DNA of 10,736 bases from NCBI GenBank assembly GCA_005883775.1, contig VBEU01000081.1:1-10736 (forward strand), written 5' to 3'. Under the pieces are notes generated by a model. It saw nothing but the letters and a program-made list of their open reading frames with translations, was not told the DNA's origin and searched no databases. Every line of letters starts with the position of its first letter. Position 1 is the stretch's first letter. The position numbers and the translations under genes are program-made. Below are positions 6,564-10,736 of the stretch, piece after piece. The DNA is from Chloroflexota bacterium. GTDB lineage: Bacteria; Chloroflexota; Limnocylindria; P2-11E.

Positions 6564-6695
6564 ATGGTCTCCAACGTGCTGGAAGTGGATCAGGACGACC
6601 TGCTCAAGCAGGTCAAGACGTTCAAGAAGAAGTACGCCGACGATCCAGATTACAAAAAGCTGCGCGCCGTGCTGCCAAAGGACTGGCCGCTCTAG
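6564..6695 (+). CDS. Small charged helical protein (43 aa)
   Basis: This gene encodes 43 residues beginning MVSNVLEVDQDDLLKQVK and ending in LRAVLPKDWPL. The middle is strongly charged, with a Lys-rich stretch (TFKKKYADDPDYKK) between two amphipathic helical segments. It has no membrane segment and no cysteine. Codon third positions are mostly G or C, as in neighbouring genes, and the sequence looks like a compact alpha-helical domain, not random translation of GC-rich DNA, which here usually gives Arg-, Pro- and Ser-rich products. I see no clear Shine-Dalgarno site; a short hairpin lies 15 nt upstream. It lies downstream of the GH65 gene on the same strand and ends 24 bp before the convergent membrane-protein gene. 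I recall short conserved proteins ending in LPKDWP-type sequence but cannot name a family. Function unknown. Confidence 0.6.
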   Translation: MVSNVLEVDQDDLLKQVKTFKKKYADDPDYKKLRAVLPKDWPL

Positions 6696-6719
6696 GACGA
6701 AATATTCGAGGCGCCGCAG

Positions 6720-7058
6720 CTAGACGGTGGCGGCCGTTCGACGCGTCCGAAGGTACACGGTGAGGGTGAGAGCGGCGCCGGCCGTGAGCAGGGCGGCGGC
6801 GATCACAACGGGAGCGATCACATTCGGAGCTACGCACCCCGAATAGCTGATCGCGCAGTGGGCGTTCGCCTGCGCGAGTAGCGCGAGACCCCAGAAACCC
6901 GTGCCGCACACCATTCCGGCGACCGCAGGCAGCCCACGCGCTCTCTGGAGCAGGAGTGCCAGGAACACGCTGAGGACAAGACCCGGTGTCGGGACAACGA
7001 GCAGCGCGAACGCGGCGATCGCACCGACGATGAAACCCGAGAGCCAGGGTCGCCTCAT
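6720..7058 (-). CDS. Small multi-pass membrane protein (112 aa)
   Basis: The product is a short hydrophobic protein with three to four likely membrane segments: about residues 6-38 (long enough for two helices around VVPTPG), 44-64, and 77-103, ending in an Arg-rich cytoplasmic tail (YLRTRRTAA). Three cysteines occur (C51, C68, C75), the last two in the loop AHCAISYSGCVAP between the final helices; this loop could carry a disulfide on the outer face. I recognise no family. It starts at ATG, 15 bp after the stop of the diiron protein gene on the same strand, so the two are probably co-transcribed. It ends convergently 24 bp from the 43-residue gene, with no clear terminator between them. Clean hydrophobic segments and operon position support a real gene. 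Confidence 0.8.
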   Translation of the reverse strand: MRRPWLSGFIVGAIAAFALLVVPTPGLVLSVFLALLLQRARGLPAVAGMVCGTGFWGLALLAQANAHCAISYSGCVAPNVIAPVVIAAALLTAGAALTLTVYLRTRRTAATV

Positions 7059-7073
7059 GAGGTCACGCCACCG

Positions 7074-7847
7074 CTAGACGCTCGCAGGAAGGCGCACCTC
7101 GGGATGGCGCAGCTCGAGCTTGCCGGTCTTGCCATTCCAGTAGGAATTGCGGTCGCCGGTCATCGCCTGCACGTGCCCGTCCCACTCGAAATTGAACGCT
7201 TCAAGCCCGAGCCTGACCGCGCGGCGGCACTTTTCACGAATGTCCTCATCGGTCGCGTAGCGGCGGATCGCTTCGATCTGCCGGTCGCCATGCCCTGTGT
7301 CCTGCTCGGCGTGAAGCTCGTACGTTGCCGCGGCACGGCGGGAGAAGCCGTAGTGACCGGTGAGCTCCTTGAACACGCGCGCGGCTGCCCCGTCGGGTCC
7401 ACCGTGCATCGCCTCGACGAACGAGAGGAGCGAGATGCCCTCGAGCGCGGAGCGATTCTGGCAACCTGAGCGAATCATCTCGATCGCCGCGAGCGTGCCC
7501 GGCGCCGGGTCGGCCTTGTCGGCTTCCTCTCGGGAGATCCCGGACTCATCGAGCATCTGCAGCATGATGTCGACGTGCGTCTTCTCTCCGCCGAGCTCCT
7601 CCATGAAGTTCTCCATCACGATGTCCATGAGTGCGTAGTTCCGCTCGCTCGCGACGTTCGTGACGATGTACCCGAAGAAGATCGGGTTCGTACGGACCCG
7701 CAGGTAATGCTGGATCTCGCCGAGGACGATCTGCTCCCGACTCCAACGATGCTCCACGATCCCCTTGAACCAAGGGTGATCCGGCATGAATAGCTCGCGC
7801 GCCATCCGCCAGAGCTCGTCGATGAACGCTTCGTTGGCCACCGTCAT
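7074..7847 (-). CDS. Haem-oxygenase-like diiron protein (HDO/TenA-PqqC fold)
   Basis: This 257-residue, mostly helical protein fits the haem-oxygenase-like superfamily that includes TenA, PqqC and the diiron oxidases/oxygenases (HDOs such as CADD, UndA and SznF). All six expected metal ligands are visible: E84 (FMEELGG), H91 (GEKTH), E145 (FVEAMHGG), and H179, D183 and H186 (ELHAEQDTGH). The spacing matches the ligand set I recall for Chlamydia CADD (E81, H88, E142, H174, D178, H181) almost exactly, so O2-activating diiron chemistry is likely. The residue before the third ligand is V144, where CADD has a reactive tyrosine, so the self-sacrificing pABA reaction is not predicted. Substrate unknown. 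The small membrane protein gene follows 15 bp downstream. ATG 7847 faces the RidA start with only 14 bp between. PqqC-like cofactor work is less likely without pqq genes. Confidence 0.88.
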   Translation of the reverse strand: MTVANEAFIDELWRMARELFMPDHPWFKGIVEHRWSREQIVLGEIQHYLRVRTNPIFFGYIVTNVASERNYALMDIVMENFMEELGGEKTHVDIMLQMLDESGISREEADKADPAPGTLAAIEMIRSGCQNRSALEGISLLSFVEAMHGGPDGAAARVFKELTGHYGFSRRAAATYELHAEQDTGHGDRQIEAIRRYATDEDIREKCRRAVRLGLEAFNFEWDGHVQAMTGDRNSYWNGKTGKLELRHPEVRLPASV

Positions 7848-7861
7848 CCCACTCTATCCTC
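7848..7861. promoter_or_regulatory. 14-bp gap between divergent starts
   Basis: Only 14 bp lie between the ATG of the diiron gene (minus) and the ATG of the RidA gene (plus). No complete promoter fits here, so each promoter must overlap the other gene's coding sequence or the leaders must be very short. Neither start has a strong Shine-Dalgarno site; the minus strand has a weak GAGTGGG next to its ATG. Confidence 0.5.
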
Positions 7862-8251
7862 ATGCCGGTGACCGAGCGCCAGCGCGTCGCGTCCGGATCT
7901 CCCTACGAGTCGACGATCGGTTTCAGTCGCGCGCTTCGCGTCGGGCCGAACATCTACGTTTCCGGAACGGCACCGATCTGGCCCGATGGCTCGTGCGACC
8001 CCGACCCGGAGATACAGGCTCGGCGCTGTCTGGAGATCATCCTCGATGCCCTCGCGAAAGCCGGGGCGGCCGCCCGGCACGTCGTGCGCACGCGGATGTT
8101 CCTCACGGATCCGAGCTACGCCGACGCGGTCAGCCGCGCGCACGGCGCGGTGTTCGGGGAGATCCGGCCGGCCGCGACGATGGTGGTGATCAGGGGGATG
8201 CTCGATCCGCGGTGGAAGGTTGAGATCGAAGCCGACGCGGTCATGGATTAG
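7862..8251 (+). CDS. RidA (YjgF/YER057c/UK114) family protein without the active-site Arg
   Basis: The 129-residue product has the length and pattern of the Rid family of small trimeric proteins. Archetypal RidA hydrolyses reactive 2-aminoacrylate and other enamines or imines. Visible marks: GFSRALRVGPNIYVSGTAP (20-38), the helix ALAKAGAAARHVVRTRMFLTD (63-83), GAVFGEIRPAATMV (95-108) and the C-terminal strand KVEIEADAV (119-127). In archetypal RidA the PARS motif carries the catalytic Arg105; here the sequence is PAAT with Ala at that position, as in the Rid subgroups thought to lack deaminase activity. The start is ATG 7862; GTG 7868 is an alternative, and neither has a good ribosome site. 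It diverges from the diiron gene and is followed 29 bp later by the membrane protein gene. Family certain, activity unknown. Confidence 0.93.
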   Translation: MPVTERQRVASGSPYESTIGFSRALRVGPNIYVSGTAPIWPDGSCDPDPEIQARRCLEIILDALAKAGAAARHVVRTRMFLTDPSYADAVSRAHGAVFGEIRPAATMVVIRGMLDPRWKVEIEADAVMD

Positions 8252-8280
8252 ATACTCGAAGTCGCACTAGATTCCTCGCG

Positions 8281-9480
8281 GTGGAACCTGGCCTTTATCT
8301 CACCTTCTTCACCGAAGGGGAGCCTTTCGACCGCGAGCTGCCCCCGGTCGGGCCGCTCGAGCACGTTCTGGTACGCGATCGGCAGCTGATCGCCGATCGC
8401 AAGGACGGCCAAACCGATCTGTTCGGCATTGGCGAGCGCTGGGCCGAGGCCGAGCGCGAGCTGCGACGAGCTACCGCCAAAGAACCGGGTGGCGCAACGC
8501 GTCCCGACCTCCGAATCGGCGCACCCGAAGGCGTGTACCTGCGATTCGTCTCGATCGGTGGCGCCGCGGAGCATGACGCGATACCCGAGTTCGGTCCGTA
8601 TGCCGTCGTCGTCGTCGGCCGCCGCGGTGTGGAAGCGGATGGCGATCCGCTCGCGACGCGGACGGGGTCCGATCAAAACCTCTGGGAGCTGACCGGTGTC
8701 GGTGGGAGCGCTTTCGTCGGCGTGACCCGCCCGGACATCGCTTTCCGGACCCGATCGACCGCATACCACCCGGAGATCAAGCCGTTCCGCAGGGAAGCGC
8801 CGGTCACGGCCCCAAGCCCGCCGGCCGCGGTGCCGACGGCGCCCGCGGCCCAAGTCCCGTCGCGGCCACAACGACCGCTCGAAGATCCCGGCCAAAGCCT
8901 CCGCGATCGGATCGGCTCGGAGCGACCCACCTACAACACCGGCGCGGCCGATGACTTGGATTCCCGCGAATGGGGCGGTGCGGCGTGGGAGCTCCGCTAC
9001 TTCATCATCGGAGCGCTCGTCGTGCTGCTCGCAGTGTTCAGCGTGCCCTCGATCCGTTCGCTCCTGAACGGCGGCAGCCCCACCTCGACGACGGTGGCTG
9101 TTGGCACGGCGGTCGCTTCATCCGACTGGACGTACAAAGTCGGTAGCGTCCGCCGCCTCGCAAGGATCGGCGCGTCACAAGCTCGCGGCACGTACGTCGT
9201 GGTGCAAGTCGCCGCAACGAACCGCGGCTCCGCGGGCGCTCACCTTCAACCGAGCAACTTCTCACTGGCCGTGGCGAGCGGCGAGCAGTACGCGGCGCAA
9301 CCGTCCACGGGTGCGGTTTACTCGAGCGCGCTGAATCCGGACTCCTCGTACATATGGCCGACGGATTTCCCCGTCGGGCGCCCGGTCGTCGTGCCGCTCA
9401 TATTCGAGGTCAATTCTTCGGTCACGGGAACGCAGCTCGTGATCCTCGACGTGCCGGCGACGCGCGTGCGACTCGAGTAG
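8281..9480 (+). CDS. Single-pass membrane protein with DUF4352-like outer domain
   Basis: This 399-residue protein has four parts. Residues 1-165 form an unrecognised, mixed alpha/beta domain (strands such as GVYLRFVSIGG and YAVVVVGRRGV). Residues 170-202 are a Pro/Ala-rich linker and 203-238 are charged. One membrane helix lies at about 239-257 (YFIIGALVVLLAVFSVP). After a Gly/Ser/Thr stretch, residues 278-399 look like a DUF4352-type beta sandwich: SSDWTYKVGSVRRL, then GTYVVVQVAATNRGS, then LQPSNFSLAVASGEQY and VPLIFEVNSS. The protein lacks a signal peptide, so the first domain should be cytoplasmic and the last outside. This resembles a sensor or envelope-linked signalling protein, but no kinase or sigma-factor-binding domain is visible. 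GTG 8281 is the start, 29 bp after RidA, without a clear Shine-Dalgarno site. Confidence 0.85.
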   Translation: MEPGLYLTFFTEGEPFDRELPPVGPLEHVLVRDRQLIADRKDGQTDLFGIGERWAEAERELRRATAKEPGGATRPDLRIGAPEGVYLRFVSIGGAAEHDAIPEFGPYAVVVVGRRGVEADGDPLATRTGSDQNLWELTGVGGSAFVGVTRPDIAFRTRSTAYHPEIKPFRREAPVTAPSPPAAVPTAPAAQVPSRPQRPLEDPGQSLRDRIGSERPTYNTGAADDLDSREWGGAAWELRYFIIGALVVLLAVFSVPSIRSLLNGGSPTSTTVAVGTAVASSDWTYKVGSVRRLARIGASQARGTYVVVQVAATNRGSAGAHLQPSNFSLAVASGEQYAAQPSTGAVYSSALNPDSSYIWPTDFPVGRPVVVPLIFEVNSSVTGTQLVILDVPATRVRLE

Positions 9481-9488
9481 GTCGCGGG

Positions 9489-9515
9489 GAGAGGGCGCTG
9501 TCGTCGCGCCCTCTC
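9489..9515. terminator. Symmetric hairpin between convergent genes
   Basis: GAGAGGGCGC and GCGCCCTCTC form a perfect 10-bp stem around a 7-nt loop (TGTCGTC). It starts 9 bp after the stop of the membrane protein gene and ends 14 bp before the stop of the convergent peroxidase gene, so it probably ends both transcripts. There is no T-run on either side, as is common for high-GC bacteria. The right arm's CTCTC (9511-9515) can also pair with GAGAG at 9518-9522, giving a short competing hairpin. Confidence 0.8.
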
Positions 9516-9529
9516 ACGAGAGGCTCGGT

Positions 9530-10736
9530 CTAGCCGGCGAACTTGAAGACGTCGCGCTGAAGCGTCACGCCGGTGTTGAGCTTCACGATCTCCGCGAGAG
9601 TGAGTCGGTAGTCGATGCCGAATTCATGATTGATGAGACGAAGTACCGGGTCGTTCCGGTAGAAGAAGCGGTCGCCGTCGCGCAGGGCGGTGAATTGCTT
9701 AGCCCAGATCGCGAGTTGAAGCTCTCCGAATTCCGTGTGTTTCACGTGCTGCTCGGACACCATTCCAACAAATGCGTCGAGCCGATCGACGGTCCCGTAG
9801 ACCGCCTTGAGGCGCGCGGCGACTGTGGTGCGCCGTACGCCTAGGACGACTTCCTCTTGAGCTGCTTCGCTGTCTGGAGCGACAAGGTTTCCGTCCGCGT
9901 CTCGTAGCTCGACGAAGTCGAGGATGTTCGGATCGTTGATCGGGTCCCGTGGGTTGATCAGCGGATCGACGGGGAAGCGCTGCGTGGCCTCTCCGGTAAC
10001 AGCGACGAAGGATGTCTTCGGCGCAAGGCCATAGGCCCGCCGCAGATCGTTGTACGTCGGCATACCGTGATCGCGGCCACGGGCGATGTCGATTGCGCCG
10101 AGGTCGCTTACGCCGCTGAAACAGTCGGGGTTGACGACGGGCACGCCGCAGACCGTTGGATCGGCGATACCCGGCTTTGGGATCTGGAAGAGCACGCTGC
10201 GAAGCGCGTTGTCGATCTGCTCGTCGTTCTCGTACTGCCGCTGGGAAAGACTTTGGAAGACCGGCCCAAGGCCGAGATCCGTGAGGAGATCAGGGGTCCC
10301 GAACGCGGCGGCGAGTGGGATCTCGAGCGTGACCTGATCGCCGTCCACCGTCACGACGATCCCGCGGGCAGTGAAGGCGGCCAGCTGCGCATCCGTGTAC
10401 GTGCTGGCGCTGACGGTCGTGTCAAACTCGCCGTGGATCATGCTGTGCGCGCGATAACCCACGACTGCGAATTCGTTCGAGAGTCCTGGATTCACGGTCG
10501 GGTCATAACCGTGATATGGGTCGAGTCCTACTCCGAGAGCGGGCAGGAACTGTGTGTAGGTGATGTACTGGATCTCCGCGCCGACGACGCGGCGCGCGAT
10601 CTGGAAACGCTCCTCCGCGGATAGAGATGAGGGCAGGGACGCGACGATACGGTTGTGCTCGCGCGCGAACAGGGTGTGCAGTGCGGTGAGGGCGATGTTC
10701 TCGTTGGCGCGAACGTCTCCCGCGACCACCGCGCGG
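9530..10736 (-). CDS. Animal-type haem peroxidase, 5' end beyond right edge
   Basis: This is the C-terminal part (about 400 residues) of a peroxidase-cyclooxygenase superfamily enzyme (animal haem peroxidase domain), which uses H2O2 to oxidise halides or organic substrates. Numbering from the GTG codon at 10729: RANENIALTALHTLFAREHN (7-26) is the signature after the distal region; GYRAHSMIHGEF (91-102) carries the proximal haem ligand H95; DIARGRDHGMPTYNDLR (214-230) is the hallmark motif; and FGELQLAIWAKQF with LRDGDRFFYRNDP (349-361) closes the domain. Two cysteines (C194, C203) could form a disulfide. The frame stays open to the window edge, and GTG 10729 lies mid-domain, so the distal histidine motif, any signal peptide and the true start are outside. 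The product is probably secreted or cell-surface. Convergent with the membrane protein gene. Confidence 0.95.
   Translation of the reverse strand, partial: RAVVAGDVRANENIALTALHTLFAREHNRIVASLPSSLSAEERFQIARRVVGAEIQYITYTQFLPALGVGLDPYHGYDPTVNPGLSNEFAVVGYRAHSMIHGEFDTTVSASTYTDAQLAAFTARGIVVTVDGDQVTLEIPLAAAFGTPDLLTDLGLGPVFQSLSQRQYENDEQIDNALRSVLFQIPKPGIADPTVCGVPVVNPDCFSGVSDLGAIDIARGRDHGMPTYNDLRRAYGLAPKTSFVAVTGEATQRFPVDPLINPRDPINDPNILDFVELRDADGNLVAPDSEAAQEEVVLGVRRTTVAARLKAVYGTVDRLDAFVGMVSEQHVKHTEFGELQLAIWAKQFTALRDGDRFFYRNDPVLRLINHEFGIDYRLTLAEIVKLNTGVTLQRDVFKFAG

Noticed and set aside
8248..8930. Minus-strand frames opposite the 399-residue membrane protein
   Set aside because: Products are low-complexity Arg/Gly strings; the plus-strand frame has a membrane helix and a beta-sandwich domain.

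Overview
The window is a GC-rich bacterial chromosomal segment with 13 protein genes on both strands, short gaps and many GTG, TTG or weakly marked starts. A luciferase-like protein of the F420-dependent type, GTG/TTG starts and an animal-type haem peroxidase point to a high-GC F420 user, most likely Chloroflexota or Actinomycetota. That is an inference from style and gene content, since no rRNA or marker gene is present. I saw no tRNA, rRNA, CRISPR array, transposase or integrase.

Layout. Positions 1-2677 (minus strand) form a tight operon read right to left: a small membrane-anchored four-cysteine protein, an M20 metallopeptidase of the carnosinase/dipeptidase type, and an MFS transporter that runs off the left edge. 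The last two overlap at TTGA. A 50-bp divergent region follows. Positions 2728-4351 (plus strand) hold two copies of one arrangement: a perfect AGGAGG site, a tiny lipoprotein gene ending in a Gly-Tyr-TAG context, and then a +1-frame gene that begins inside or at the end of the lipoprotein gene without a usual start codon nearby. The first downstream gene is an F420-type luciferase-like oxidoreductase; the second is a small beta-sandwich-like protein. Positions 4385-6469 encode a GH65-type glycosidase that seems to lack the phosphate-binding loop of the phosphorylases. A 43-residue helical protein follows.

Positions 6720-7847 (minus) encode a small membrane protein and, upstream of it, a haem-oxygenase-like diiron protein with a complete six-residue metal-ligand set. 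Only 14 bp separate the diiron gene from a divergent RidA-family gene that lacks the family's active-site arginine. After RidA comes a 399-residue single-pass membrane protein with an unrecognised cytoplasmic half and a DUF4352-like outer domain. A strong symmetric hairpin separates it from a convergent animal-type haem peroxidase that is cut by the right edge.

How the genes may work together. The left operon looks like import of small peptides or amidated compounds followed by hydrolysis. The centre has a redox enzyme and a sugar hydrolase near small secreted lipoproteins. The right part pairs oxidative chemistry (diiron enzyme, peroxidase) with a Rid protein, a family that often deals with reactive imine or enamine by-products. 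The most unusual signal is the duplicated mini-lipoprotein and start-less gene arrangement at 2713-3985.
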